A stretch of DNA of 64,000 nt from Paragorgia papillata (Eukaryota > Cnidaria > Anthozoa > Scleralcyonacea > Coralliidae): positions 1,042,501 through 1,106,500 of the forward strand of contig JAWNZC010000353.1 in NCBI GenBank assembly GCA_035771165.1, read 5' to 3'. The notes below the pieces were generated by a model, which worked only from the letters and a program-made list of their open reading frames with translations, was not told the DNA's origin and searched no databases. Every line of letters begins with the position of its first letter. The stretch's first letter is position 1. The position numbers were made by a program, and so were the translations under genes. Of this stretch, positions 46,361 to 57,835 are shown one piece after another.

Positions 46361-47264
46361 CTGAAATATTGCAATTATTAATTCTTTGAAAGTTTTCATG
46401 GTGATAAAGTAATATAGATAAGTTTTGTGGGAAACACCACAGATAGCCCGATTAATAAATATTTTACGTGGTAGGCTGAGTTTAGGTTTTATATCGTTTT
46501 TTTTGTTTTTTTACCTTTTACCTTTACGTGTCACACTCTTAGCCTACTCAGCAGACATCTCAAATCAGAAAGCGCAGGCTCAAGTCAGTGCACATTTAAC
46601 CGTCTTGATCAAGACGAACTGATTATAAACGATTTATATGATAAATTTATTGAATTTTAATACTGAAAAGTACTAGAAATACATATATATGTATGTATAT
46701 TAATGTTAATATTAGAGATTATGCAAGTACAGTATCTCATGACTTGTTCATCTTGCTGTAAGTTACCAAAACAGTTGCCCTGCTGTTTCTTTACAATGAC
46801 ACAGAGCTTCTAAATAAGTTTACTAATAATGAGATAAAATCAAAATGCTGTTCTTGTTTATTCAAATCAGTCACCTACCAGGTCACTGCTTGGAAAACTG
46901 ATCGAAAGCTATCCTTATCTATTTTTATTACCCTTGCCAGGTAGACATTACAACTACCAAATAGACATAATTACATACTGCAGGCCCAACACACTTAAGA
47001 CAAAAAAATAGAAGAGCAAAAAATAATTATGTCATTCTCATGGCAGCAGAAGGATGCTGTTGTTGATGGCCATCCTCTAGGTTGAACCTTCTTGAGAAGA
47101 CCCAAGTAAATACACAATTACCAGACATTCAGAGCACCTGGTACAGCACTGAGTCATCCTGTACATACAGTGCTATTAAAATGTTACTAATTCGTATCCA
47201 GTGATTAAAAAACAAGAGAGTGGTATGACAAGGAGGTGATTGTAATCCAAAGCCAAATGAAAGA
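46361..47264. other. Arm A', no gene recognised
   Basis: Mirror of 3578-4486. Confidence 0.5.
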
Positions 47265-48757
47265 TTTGAGCAAATTACAAGCTACCAAGAACGAGCATAG
47301 TTTTAACCACAAAAGCACAAGAAACAGCTAGCTGCAAAGGAGAGAAGCTTTGTCCACCATATGTATTGATTTATAGAAAGTAAACAAAGATATTTATAAC
47401 TCATTCACTCCGTTTTATCAACTAAAATGATTTCTCTAAACCTACCTTGTTTGTAAACTGCTTGCTTGAATCTTTTTCTTTTTCCCGTCTGTTTCATCAC
47501 TTCGATCGCGATTCATTTCATAATTTATATTCAAGTGGTGTCTGAAGCAGCATGTCATCATCATCATGGCGGCATTATCATGACCATTTTCCAGCCAAAA
47601 TTTAATATCTAACTGTTCCAGTGCACACAATCATACATCAAAAGAATCACTGCATATTTCAAAAATAATATCTCCTTTTACCATGTCATCCGAACTATTT
47701 TCCATCCTTAAATCTCAAGATAACGCCAGTCGCAAGGTTCCAAAACAAGGCCACGGTGTTCCAAAAACATCACATGACACCCCCGTTAATTTATGTTAAT
47801 TATGTTAATCACATTTTAATCACTCGTGGGGAGTTAAAAAGTGGTTAGTTAATCACCCGACTAATCACCCTTTATACAACGCAATTTTGCCGGATGATTA
47901 ACTGATCATGATTAAGAAGTTAATCACTGGTTAACTCTTAATTATGATTAAAGTTAATTACTTTTTTATACAACCGGTCCCATATTGTTGTGATATACGA
48001 AACTTCGATCAGGGGCCGGTTGTATAAAAAAGTGATTAACTTTAATCATAATTAAGAGTTAACCAGTGATTAACTTCTTAATCATGATCAGTTAATCACC
48101 CGGCAAAATTGCGTTGTATAAAGGGTGATTAGTCGGGTGATTAACTAACCACTTTTTAACTCCCCCACGAGTGATTAAAATGTGATTAACATAATTAACA
48201 TAAATTAACGGGGGTGTCATGTGATGTTTTTGGAACACCGTGGCCTTGTTTTGGAACCTTGCGACTGGCGTTATCTTGAGATTTAAGGATGGAAAATAGT
48301 TCGGATAACATGGTAAAAGGAGATATTATTTTTGAAATATGCAGTGATTCTTTTGATGTATGATTGTGTGCACTGGAACAGTTAGATATTAAATTTTGGC
48401 TGGAAAATGGTCATGATAATGCCGCCATGATTATGATGACATGCTGCTTCAGACACCACTATGAATATAAATTATGAAATGAATCGCGATCGAAGTGATG
48501 AAACAGACGGGAAAAAGAAAAAGATTCAAGCAAGCAGTTTACAAACAAGGTAGGTTTAGAGAAATCATTTTAATTCAAACAATTTTAACAATATAAAACG
48601 GAGTGAATGAGTTATAAATATCTTTGTTTACTTTCTAATCAATACATAAATTATGGTGGACAAAGCTCTCTCCTTTGCAGCTGGTTCTTGTGCTTTTGTG
48701 GTTAAAACTATGCTCGTTCTTAGTAAGCATTTATCATAGCTTGTAATTTGCTCAACC
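47265..48757. repeat. 1.5-kb palindrome, A'
   Basis: Mirror of 2093-3577. Centre near 47997, again with CCGGTCCC and GGGGCCGG at the inner ends and a spacer of about 31 bp. Confidence 0.88.
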
Positions 48758-49610
48758 ATGATCCCCCAAGGAGAAAGTCTCGCAGACCCTGAGACTGTTT
48801 TTTTTTTGTTATATGCTTTTTAGTTTAACATCCCGCATGTGGGACAGAGAAGTCCCCTAGGCTTCAGGATAATCCTGAATTCTAGACACTTTAAATTGAC
48901 AATTCAGGATAGTCCTGCACCATGCACATTCAGCCTCCAATCTGATCTTCCTCAGCCCACTCTCCCCTCTTTGCTCATGCATTATAGAGACCTCTGCACT
49001 TTCCAGTAGCCTGAGTGAACACCTGACCCAGGTGCCTTGTTTTATATACTGTAGTAAACTGGGTTTTTTGGGGTTTTTTTTTATAGAGTCCACATTAAAA
49101 AAAAAGAGAAGATTGTCCAGTTAATGTTACAGGTTAGTTAGAAATTTGTATTACTGCTGTAATAGTTAATCTGAAAATGTTAAGAACCAGGCCTGCAATT
49201 TAATTTAAAAAGCACTGTGTCACCAATGCATGTTGCAATTTACAGTACAGGCCTTGCCCAGAGACATGCTTGATTGAGCGCGCGTAATGTATGGTGTGCC
49301 TTAAATTGATCATGCATGTGCATTTAATAAATACTGCATTCTAATTTGGTATTTCTTCAAATATTGAGTTCTTAAAATGTATTCCTCAACTTTAATACTT
49401 GTCTTCTATTTTTTATTTAAAACTTAAACAACATAAACATCCTCTTGTTACGTCTTTGCTTGGTTACGTGTTTGTGAGTTGACTTTGACTGGTTTGTTTA
49501 CCTTTTAAATTGCCCTTGTGTTGATACTCAAGTGTAATCTCTCATTACATAAAGCCACTAACTGCTGTAAATATAACTATAACTAAATTGGGGAAAGTCA
49601 CTTTTCAAAC

Positions 49611-52600
49611 CTAAACAAACTTACAAAAGAGTTTGCACTTTAAGCGTAGTTGACGTACAGCTGGTATTAAATAAACAATCAAAGATAAAAGTACGTACCT
49701 GTACTCCTGTAGACTGCAAAGCAATTGAGAGTTTAATCTTCATGTTCTTCATACACTGAAGGACAAACGGCAAGAAAAGGTAAAGTTCTTATTAAAACAA
49801 TCACTCACAGAAAAATACTTCTCAGTCATTAAACTATAATGTAAAATCACCATAATAATTATGAAGAAATGCAAAATGTAAAGTGGTGAGGGCAGTATAG
49901 AGACTATACTAACAAAATCAATTCCACCATTTGCCAGAGCTGTCAAATGCGAAGCATAAAGTTAACTCTCTAATAAAATGGCACGTGGCCATTGCAGCGG
50001 CACCATAGTTATATATATAATGACACCTGTCTGGCTCAGATTTAGTACACACACGAAATCGAGTGCCTTGAGTCTCCTTGAGTGCTTTTTATAGAGTGAG
50101 TATGTTTTACTCTGGGCAAGGCCTGACACTTTTACTGCTATGGTGGCCTTTAGTATTTTACTACCACTGGCTAACACCAGATGATTTTACTCTGGCTAAC
50201 ACCAGATGAAAAAGTCTACTAGTAGGGAAAGGGTTAAAGTCATACTTTTTTTATCTGGTACTTGTGTTATCAAGTCAACCTAACTTTGTTCTGGAGAATT
50301 GGTTTTTAGCTCCTTTAAATTTACCAATACAGCAGACAAATTGACAAGTCAGAGTAAAAGGACCAGTCAAGTCCAACTGGTTACCCTTGGAAATGTCCCC
50401 TATGGCATGTGTACTGTAGATGTAAACTACAGTACTACTAAATGTAATGAAACCAGTTTCAAAACGATTAAGGGAACTTTTTAAAGGTTAAATTTATTAA
50501 AAAATAATGTCTTTAACGGTTTATCTTTAATTTGTAGACCTCCTCTGTTTACGTTCTGTAATGACATATCCAGTGGATCAGTGCAATCCAAAAAAACATT
50601 CAGTTCCTGACATTTGCAAAAATCTCAATATATACTGTAGTTGTTCTCACACCCTGAAAATAATAAAGCTCAGTCTACAGTATCTTTCAATGATGCTTTG
50701 GCTGACTCAATAATGCTATTCAAATGTTTTTGAATTAGAGTTTTTAATATATGGATTTCAAAACAACAGTTCTTTTTAAAAAGTATTTGTTTTGAAGCTG
50801 GTTTTACATGTACTACATTCAGAATTTGCTGTATTCTGTTTTGGTCTTGACAGGGGGTCCTAAGACAGGGCACCTTGTCCTGAAGGTGGCGGAGTGAGGT
50901 TCGATCATCCTGAAAGGGGGCATGTGGTTCTGAAAGGGGGCATCTGATCCCATTTCTGACAAACACGATTACGTACATTTCATTCTAAGGCAATTGCATG
51001 ATACTTTCCAACTCTAACCACAATTTTAAGTGACTTACAGTACACATGACCGTATTTTATGTACTGTATAGTGAGTAGTGTGCTCCTACAGTATAAACTG
51101 AATTAATGGTTATTCCAAGACATGGGTTGTAAGGATGCATGCTATAATGAGGCTATACACTGTAACATTGTTTGTTTTGAATTATCACATGTAGGATTTA
51201 ATCGAGGTGTGTGATAAATCGCACTTCTTGAGGAACCAAGATGTGCACCAAAGCGTGCGATTGCACGCCATTCTTGGGATGGCCTTATTTATTTGACCGT
51301 AATAGACTTTACGTCTAGAATATTAATAAATTAATATATCTGTTGATTTGTGAAAATGATTCAGTCAGAACAATATTCAAAACTGTATTGCCTTTTAATA
51401 ATTGAGTTTTTTAATGAAAAATATCATGAATCTGCTCATGAATGCATGATGCAATTTTTCACTGGAACAAAGATGTTCTGTCATGATAATTTAATTCAAT
51501 TAGTCATACAACCAGTATCTGGTTGGCTGTTTCAGTTTGGCAGTGCTAATGCATTCGTTGATCATTATTGATCATGACATTTTTTACAATGCTCTGGTAC
51601 ACACATACTGTAGTTGCTACAGTACTTGCATTGTAAGATTACCAAAGTCTTAAGCCCATTTATGCTTTGAGAGACAAGTGTCATGTGAAGCGTACCACGA
51701 CCAATATGATGTGAATTTGTGCGTAAAGACATGTACCTCTTGCATGCTTACTGTATGTGCACGACCCGTGTCTTTCAAAGCATTAATTGGGCTTTATTCC
51801 ACATGCAGCTCTGTTTATTGCAAGTAATGTTTTTCATGCATCATGTTCTGGATGGAGCCACACAATATTCAAATTTTCAATACCAACTTCATTTATTATA
51901 TCTTTATTGTCATTTTGCTAAACCATTTTAATAACTGCTCTGCAATTTAAATTTACTTTTTCTCTTTCACCGTCTTCTTAAATTTAGAATTTTATTATCT
52001 TTAATATAATCCAAATCAAAGAAAATGAAAAAGGTGTCAGTTGGTGCTTCAGGTTAGTTAGAACGAGAAACTCATGCATTTATTTAATAAAAATCCTAAA
52101 ATTTGTGAGAAAAATCTCCAGGCCTGTGAGTTCTTGGAAATCAACAGCTCCTAGAAAGTTCGGATTTTCTTCTAGTTATTCTACCGATCAATTAACCATG
52201 CTAAAGTAATTGATTTCAAACAAATTCTGTTTATTGACTATTGACGATGTTGCATAGAACATGCCATACATGTATTTGTGCACATATTGGGACTTGAATT
52301 TACCTGAAAATTTCTTGGAAGGTTTGAAACGGTTTGGAGGGATTGGAACTGGTGATTTCCTAGCTGAAATTTTGATACTAATAAGTTGATTTTTATAACT
52401 GACAACAGTTTATTAAAATGCTGCCTATGCAGTACTTCTGATAGCATGAGAATATATTATTCATTATTGTGATACATCTAACTGTAAATTATTGGAAAGT
52501 CCAAAGAGAAAGTATGTGTCTTTTATATATGAACATTAATGCAATTACGTACCGCCATTTGCACAGGGAGCCCATCTTGGCAGCGCGTGGGCACCCTGTG
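49611..52600. other. Anonymous region, no gene recognised
   Basis: About 3 kb of AT-rich DNA. Only short unsupported frames are present. At 50150-50215 there are two TGGCTAACACCAGATGATTT hairpin units like those at 23865. Near 51190-51260 there is a TGTGATAAATCGCACTTC and GTGCGATTGCAC pair. Confidence 0.5.
49699..49755 (-). other. Candidate 57-bp exon, minus strand
   Basis: Read on minus: pyrimidine-rich CCGTTTGTCCTTCAG acceptor, 19 open codons beginning TGTATGAAGAAC, then CAG|GTACGT donor. It lies just beyond arm A' and upstream of the minus-strand SSUH2-like copy. No family match is known to me. Confidence 0.3.
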
Positions 52601-52690
52601 GCGGACTCGAAAGACGCGCGGGGGACTGGTTTTTCGTTTTTTTTAAATCCCCTGCCACAGTCCCCCGCGCGTCTTTCGAGTCCGCCACTG
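52601..52690. repeat. GC-rich hairpin, 30-bp arms
   Basis: TGGCGGACTCGAAAGACGCG plus CGGGGGACTG pair with CAGTCCCCCG plus CGCGTCTTTCGAGTCCGCCA around a loop of about 30 bases with a T run. The GTGG/CCAC ends resemble a minimal MITE. Confidence 0.85.
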
Positions 52691-52699
52691 TGCCATTTG

Positions 52700-53165
52700 C
52701 AGTTGAGCTTGCAGATTGCGTTAATAAAGACGGTGTTTCATTGTTTGAAACTCTACGTTCATTGGACAGCAACGTATTGTTGGCAAGGGCACAACGTGAC
52801 GTTGCTATGGAGCTTTGACACGGTTCAATTAGTGATTAATTTGTTATTCAATTCATGGCGAGTATGGATATTATAAAAAAAAAACCGTCTGGTAAACGAT
52901 TTAGGCGGACATATAATGTTGGGAAAGCTCTATCAGATGACTTAAGCAGAAGCATTATTGATAAGATATTGGAAAACGGTGGAGAAAGAGCAACTTCGCC
53001 ACGAATAACAAATTAATCACTAATTGAAACCCTATCAAAGCTCCATAGCAACGTCACGTTGTGCCCTTGGAAACAATACGTTTGAGGTCCAATGAACGCA
53101 GAGTTTTCAAACGATGAAACAACGTCTTAATTTAGCAAGCTGCAAGCTCAACTGCAAATGACGGT
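52700..53165. mobile_element. Inverted-repeat-bounded unit enclosing a small ORF
   Basis: Left arm (about 52696-52850) carries GCACAACGTGACGTTGCTAT and TAGTGATTAATTTGTTATTC; right arm (about 53007-53160) carries the complements in reverse order, ending TTGCAAGCTCAACTGCAAAT-like sequence. The roughly 155-bp interior is mostly the ORF at 52855-53016. The structure suggests a non-autonomous transposon that captured or retained a transposase start. Confidence 0.7.
52855..53016 (+). CDS. Short paired/Tc1-like N-terminal ORF (53 aa)
   Basis: ATG start and TAA stop. A lysine/arginine-rich start is followed by GKALSDDLSRSIIDKILENG, which looks like the first helix of a paired-type or Tc1/IS630-type DNA-binding domain (compare GRPLSDDLRxxIIxxxxxGG in such proteins). 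The rest of the domain is absent because the right inverted repeat begins at the end of the frame. The stop codon lies inside the inverted arm. It could be a truncated transposase or a small DNA-binding peptide; expression is unknown. Confidence 0.45.
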   Translation: MASMDIIKKKPSGKRFRRTYNVGKALSDDLSRSIIDKILENGGERATSPRITN

Positions 53166-53285
53166 ATAGTTTCCCCATTTCGTAATGAAACGAAGTTGAA
53201 TTTTTGTAAATATCCTTCGGATAACCCTCTGATTAGAAAAACACCTTCGCGCTCTTTTTTTATTGGCAGCCTTGTAATAGCCGTT

Positions 53286-53580
53286 GCAGTGGGGGCGCGG
53301 AGCGTAAATTTTTTGGTATTAGTTGTAGTATACAGAGTAGGGGGTCTGGGGTATCCACCCCCAGAACATTTTGAAATCGTAAGGCTCTGAAATGCAATTT
53401 CCAGCATTATACACAAGATATTCTTTGAAAAAATCAAGCGAGATGAAGATCTAAATGCTAAGTATTTTACGCATGAGTTCGATGACTTCACGACCAAATT
53501 AACGGAAACATCCATTGAATTATATCTGTCTGAGACTGATGTGATTTATAATATTGTGGCGCTACATTCCTTATATTCAA
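53286..53580. mobile_element. Partial copy of the 14764-15845 hAT-type MITE, inverted
   Basis: Begins CAGTGGGGGCGCGGAGCG and continues TTTTTTGGTATTAG, GGGTATCCACCCCCAG and CAATTTCCAGCATT, the reverse complement of 15590-15845. The other end is lost after ACTGATGTGATTT. Confidence 0.78.
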
Positions 53581-54194
53581 ACGGTAAGTCTACTTTAAAG
53601 ATATTTCGTTTTTAAAATTGTTGGAATTGGGGCAAAATCGGAAATCAGGATTGAATGTCAGTATGCGACATGGAGAAACCCGTTGGATTGTTGGAAATGC
53701 AAACCAGGGACAACTCAGTTAGAAACATAATGGCAATGCATAACAAACTTGTTCACTGTTCTCTTTCTTAATTTTTAAGTTTACACTTTACAGTTGTGAC
53801 TCGATAGTAAAGAAAAAAGTTTTGAAACATAACAGCGATGGCCACACGCCTCGCCACCGCAAGCCATCTTGGCGATACTGACACGCTTGGAAATTAATCT
53901 CGCAAATTGGACCAAGGAAATGTCCTATAGTTCCCAGTCCACTTTTCGCCCAGATTTGCTCGGTCATTGATTCTTCTTGACATAGCAAATGTTTACAATG
54001 TTTTGGCGGTTCGTTTCGGAAGACTGGGTCAAAGACTTCTTCTGTCTTGATCATGTCCAAAATCTCCTAACTCTCAGTTTTCGTTTTAGTATATTGGGCG
54101 TGCTGACTCGTACTATAATTTATGCGTTGTCGATACATTTCCATGCCTATATTTGACAACACAGACAACTGCGAGGCAGTTATAAGTTGGTGTA
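53581..54194. other. Anonymous DNA
   Basis: No gene recognised in either strand; the minus frame at 53788-54060 has no family resemblance. Confidence 0.45.
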
Positions 54195-54385
54195 AAGAAG
54201 AGGTATATATATTTTATTTACTTGATTTACTGAAAAAAGTGAAACCATAGAAACATAGAAGATGTGTTCTTCTTTCGTTTAAGTGCTCGCGAAGAACGTT
54301 TGGTAAATAATACATGTATAGGTGAAAATTTCTAACAAAAATTTGTGAAATTTGCGACGCGGGTGAAACGTGATGCTTCTTTAAC
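54195..54385. repeat. Inverted copy of the 57960-58600 repeat
   Basis: ACTTGATTTACTGAAAAAAG, AACATAGAAGATGTGTTCTT, TGCTCGCGAAGAACGTTTGG and GGGTGAAACGTGATGC are the reverse complement of the unit repeated after the LINE. Confidence 0.82.
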
Positions 54386-54414
54386 CAAGACCAAGAAGAA
54401 ACGGGCTATACTAA

Positions 54415-57400
54415 AAGAACGTCGACCACTATACTTATTTTTTCAAGATCCATGTAAACATTCGCCGAACAAATTGCGAGTCTAATTTCAAGATCGCATT
54501 GGCGGTTAATAAATCAGCGAAACACGGATCTACTTGTTTAGTACTGCCTTCTAAACCCTTTAAAGTCGACCTAACAATCTATGTTGATATTTCACCTAAC
54601 CCTGGACCTGAAACTGCCGAAAGAAACACTTTTGGAAGCGACAATTCATGTTCTTCTCGATTGCCCACGCGTTTGGCTGTGAATGTCAACTCAAACTTTG
54701 CATACAAGCCGTCATATCTTCGTGGTCTTAGATCTTCTCCGCTCACCAAATACATTGATCCTAAAACACATTATTGTCTCCGTATATTCGGAATTCTAAA
54801 ACCTTTCCGACGATGCAGAAGCGGGAAAAAAGTCAAACATCGTGAACTTGCAAATAGCGCATCATATATTCATGCCCTTCAAGGATGCAGAATTAGCATA
54901 CCGAACAACGTGGGAGTCTCACCGCATAACCCATCGAACTGTGTTCAGATACCTACCACTAATTCAACCAACAAGTCAACTGGTAAGAAAGAGTTTGTTC
55001 CCAGTCTAATACTGACCAACACTATGTCGCTTGCCCCGAAGATTGACGAAGTCAGCCACTTTGTTGTGAGCAAGAAACCCGATCTAGCGTTCATCACAGA
55101 AACATGGCTTACAGATTCAATTGATACTTGCAATCTCGCAATACCCGAATACAACATCGTTTGCAAAAACCGATCTACTGGAGCACATGGTGGCGTCTGC
55201 CTATATATCAAAAATTCTATTCAGTTCACTATTCTAGACCAACTACATTCCCCTGAGTTTGAAGTTCTTTGGGTTAAAATTAGGCCGACTAGACTCCCTC
55301 GCGGGTTTCCCTGTATAATTACTGGCACACTATATCATCCCCCAAACTCAGATGATAAATTAATGCTGGACTTTTTAGTTAAGTCTCTCACAGCAATCGA
55401 AAGCCTTTATCCTGAGTGTGGAATCCTTCTAGCTGGTGATTTTAACCGACTTAATATTCGTCGTCTCTCAAATCAATTTAGAATGAAGCAGCTTGTTAAT
55501 CTACCTACAAGAGCCGATCAAACACTGGACTTAATCTTGACAAACCTTCATCAGTTCTACGGAAAGAATTCCCTGTCAGTTTTCCCTCCCTTTGGATTAT
55601 CAGATCACAACGTTGTGGCCCTAAGTCCAAGCGAAAAGCCTGTGTTTTCCAATGGTAAGAAAATCGTAACCCGAAGAGATACAAGACCTAGTCGCAGACA
55701 AGAACTTGGAAGATATTTGAGCGCGTTTGATTGGGACATTATAAAACACGAAAATAACTGCGAAGGAAAAGACAAGCTGTTTCAAACCATCATCAAAACC
55801 GGCATGGATTTAATAATGCCTCTCAATGAGCATAAACTTCATTGTAACAACCCCCCATGGCTAACAGTAGAATTTAAAAACCTGATTAAACGTCGCCAAC
55901 GAGCTTTCGCTAATAATGACACTACCCTCTACCGATATTACCGCAACCAAGTCAACCGCGAAAGAAAAAGTTTGAGAAGCAAGTATTTTTCACTAAAAGT
56001 AAACCACCTCAAACACACCAAACCATCTGCCTGGTGGAATGAAGTGAAGCGAATATCCGGCATGCAGCCTACTTCCAATTCAGAAAACCTCCTCTCTCAA
56101 ATACACACTGACCATGTTGATACAAGAAACCCCTTGTCTGTCGCTAACAAGATAAACGCAGCATTCCTAGAACCCATGCAGGAATACCAGCCACTCACCA
56201 ATAACCCAGCTTCTGCTGAGTACAACCATCCCGATAATGAAGTTTTCGAACTTACTGAACATATAACTTGCAAAGTTCTCCAAAAACTGAATCCCCGCAA
56301 AGCATGCGGCCCGGACGAAATCCCAAACTGGGTACTAAAGCAATACGCTGAAATCCTATCTGAACCAATTTGTTCTATCCTCAATAGTTCATACAAAGAG
56401 CAGAAATTACCACCTGCTTGGAAATTTGCAAACGTTATCCCCATTCCTAAGACGAAACCTGTTACGGACATAAACAAAAATCTTCGACCAATTTCCTTGA
56501 CACCTACCATCTCAAAAGTTGCTGAAGAATTCATTGTTAAGACGTACATCGCACCAGCTGTCCTTAAAGTGATTGACCCCAACCAATACGGTGCCATACC
56601 TAAATCCTCCACAATTCAAGCACTAATTTCCATGATTCACCAATGGTCACAAGCTACTGATAGCACCGGTGCAGCAGTAAGGATTACCCTGTTTGACTAT
56701 AGAAAAGCCTTTGATCTCATAGACCATCATATCCTAGTTAAGAAAATCCAAAGTCTACCGATACCACACAACATCTGTTGTTGGGTTATCGATTTCCTGA
56801 AAAACAGATATCAAAGAGTAAAACTCTCCAACTCTTACTCACAGTGGGAACATGTCCGGTCAGGCGTGCCTCAAGGGACGAAGCTAGGGCCCTGGTTATT
56901 TTTACTAATGATCAACGACCTACGCGTTGATGACATTCATGGTAACTGGAAATACGTTGATGACACCACAATATCGGAAGTCGTTCCCAAAGGCTCTCAC
57001 AGTCGTACCCAACAAGCAGCATCCTCTGTTGATAACTGGTCACTGCTTAATAAACTGCAGCTAAATCCGGATAAATGTAAAGAACTCCGGATTGATTTTA
57101 AGCAGCAAAAGGATCAGTTTGACCCAATATCAATCAACAACCATCAACTGCAAGTTGTTGACCATGCAAAGATATTAGGGTTAACAATCTCGGAGACCCT
57201 ACAGTGGACCCACCATATCAGCGAGACTGTTAAAAAAGCCAACAAACGGTTGTACTGCCTCACCCAACTAAAACGAGCTGGTGTCCCCATATCCGATATT
57301 GTCAACTTTTATTCCACCTGCATAAGACCAACACTCGAGTACGGAGCCGAAGTCTTCCACCATTCACTACCAAAATATTTAGAGAACGATCTAGAACAAG

Positions 57401-57675
57401 TCCAGAAACGATCATTGGCAATCATATTTCCAGGAGAAGAATATAACCAAAGATTGAAACTATCAGGCCTGACCTCCTTATACGACCGACGACAAGAACT
57501 GTGTAAAAGACTATTTAAATTGGTTACATTAGATAATACTCATAAACTACATAATCTATTACCTCCTAAGAACGAACCAAAGTACAATTTAAGACACAAG
57601 CGTAGTTATACTCTCCCAATAATTCATACCAAACGTTTTCAAAACACTTTCATCCCATCGATGTCGAACTGTTAA
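54415..57675 (+). CDS. CR1/L2-like LINE polyprotein: endonuclease and reverse transcriptase
   Basis: One frame is open from just after TAA at 54412 to TAA at 57673. Numbering from a TTG at 54499 gives 1058 codons. Residues 30-37 read DISPNPGP, a 2A-like tail. An apurinic endonuclease domain covers about 168-385 (ETW with E201, GDFN 313-316, SDH 368-370). Reverse transcriptase covers about 595-850 (FDYRKAFD 732-739, SGVPQG 788-793, YVDD 819-822), and the C-terminal region follows to FIPSMSNC. The domain order and short 3' tail with ATCT repeats fit the Jockey/CR1/L2 branch. The first ATG in frame is codon 175, inside the start of the endonuclease domain, so the true start codon may be mutated, non-AUG, or on a spliced or upstream leader. 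No ORF1 was seen. The uninterrupted frame suggests recent activity. Confidence 0.92.
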   Translation, partial: KNVDHYTYFFKIHVNIRRTNCESNFKIALAVNKSAKHGSTCLVLPSKPFKVDLTIYVDISPNPGPETAERNTFGSDNSCSSRLPTRLAVNVNSNFAYKPSYLRGLRSSPLTKYIDPKTHYCLRIFGILKPFRRCRSGKKVKHRELANSASYIHALQGCRISIPNNVGVSPHNPSNCVQIPTTNSTNKSTGKKEFVPSLILTNTMSLAPKIDEVSHFVVSKKPDLAFITETWLTDSIDTCNLAIPEYNIVCKNRSTGAHGGVCLYIKNSIQFTILDQLHSPEFEVLWVKIRPTRLPRGFPCIITGTLYHPPNSDDKLMLDFLVKSLTAIESLYPECGILLAGDFNRLNIRRLSNQFRMKQLVNLPTRADQTLDLILTNLHQFYGKNSLSVFPPFGLSDHNVVALSPSEKPVFSNGKKIVTRRDTRPSRRQELGRYLSAFDWDIIKHENNCEGKDKLFQTIIKTGMDLIMPLNEHKLHCNNPPWLTVEFKNLIKRRQRAFANNDTTLYRYYRNQVNRERKSLRSKYFSLKVNHLKHTKPSAWWNEVKRISGMQPTSNSENLLSQIHTDHVDTRNPLSVANKINAAFLEPMQEYQPLTNNPASAEYNHPDNEVFELTEHITCKVLQKLNPRKACGPDEIPNWVLKQYAEILSEPICSILNSSYKEQKLPPAWKFANVIPIPKTKPVTDINKNLRPISLTPTISKVAEEFIVKTYIAPAVLKVIDPNQYGAIPKSSTIQALISMIHQWSQATDSTGAAVRITLFDYRKAFDLIDHHILVKKIQSLPIPHNICCWVIDFLKNRYQRVKLSNSYSQWEHVRSGVPQGTKLGPWLFLLMINDLRVDDIHGNWKYVDDTTISEVVPKGSHSRTQQAASSVDNWSLLNKLQLNPDKCKELRIDFKQQKDQFDPISINNHQLQVVDHAKILGLTISETLQWTHHISETVKKANKRLYCLTQLKRAGVPISDIVNFYSTCIRPTLEYGAEVFHHSLPKYLENDLEQVQKRSLAIIFPGEEYNQRLKLSGLTSLYDRRQELCKRLFKLVTLDNTHKLHNLLPPKNEPKYNLRHKRSYTLPIIHTKRFQNTFIPSMSNC

Positions 57676-57835
57676 GTTGTACCTGGTTAGCATGTTAATC
57701 TTTGTATATACATATTGTAAATAGTAGTGCATGTTTTTCTCCTATTACCATAGCTTTTGTGATTGTAAAATCTACGCAATTCAGCCTTTTAGGCTGCCAT
57801 GTAGTTTTATTAAATATCTATCTATCTATGAGTGT
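57676..57835 (+). mobile_element. LINE 3' untranslated end with (ATCT)n tail
   Basis: Short trailer with TTCAGCCTTTTAGGCTGCC stem-like sequence, ending TATCTATCTATCTATG. Short tandem tails in place of poly-A are typical of CR1/L2-type LINEs. Confidence 0.75.

Larger units (their letters stand above)
39935..49610. repeat. Inverted segmental duplication, arm A'
   Basis: Reverse complement of 1243-11062; see arm A. The inner end overlaps the end of D2, so the dispersed GC-rich repeat is present three times in total. Confidence 0.93.

Noticed and set aside
1243..49610. Inverted arms as a pure assembly mirror artefact
   Set aside because: Arms differ in satellite unit number, a TA-flanked MITE, a 1-bp exon indel and many small changes. 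Allelic misjoining cannot be fully excluded without reads.
56097..56612. Minus-strand ORF of 171 codons within the LINE
   Set aside because: Antisense shadow of the reverse-transcriptase frame; no independent support.
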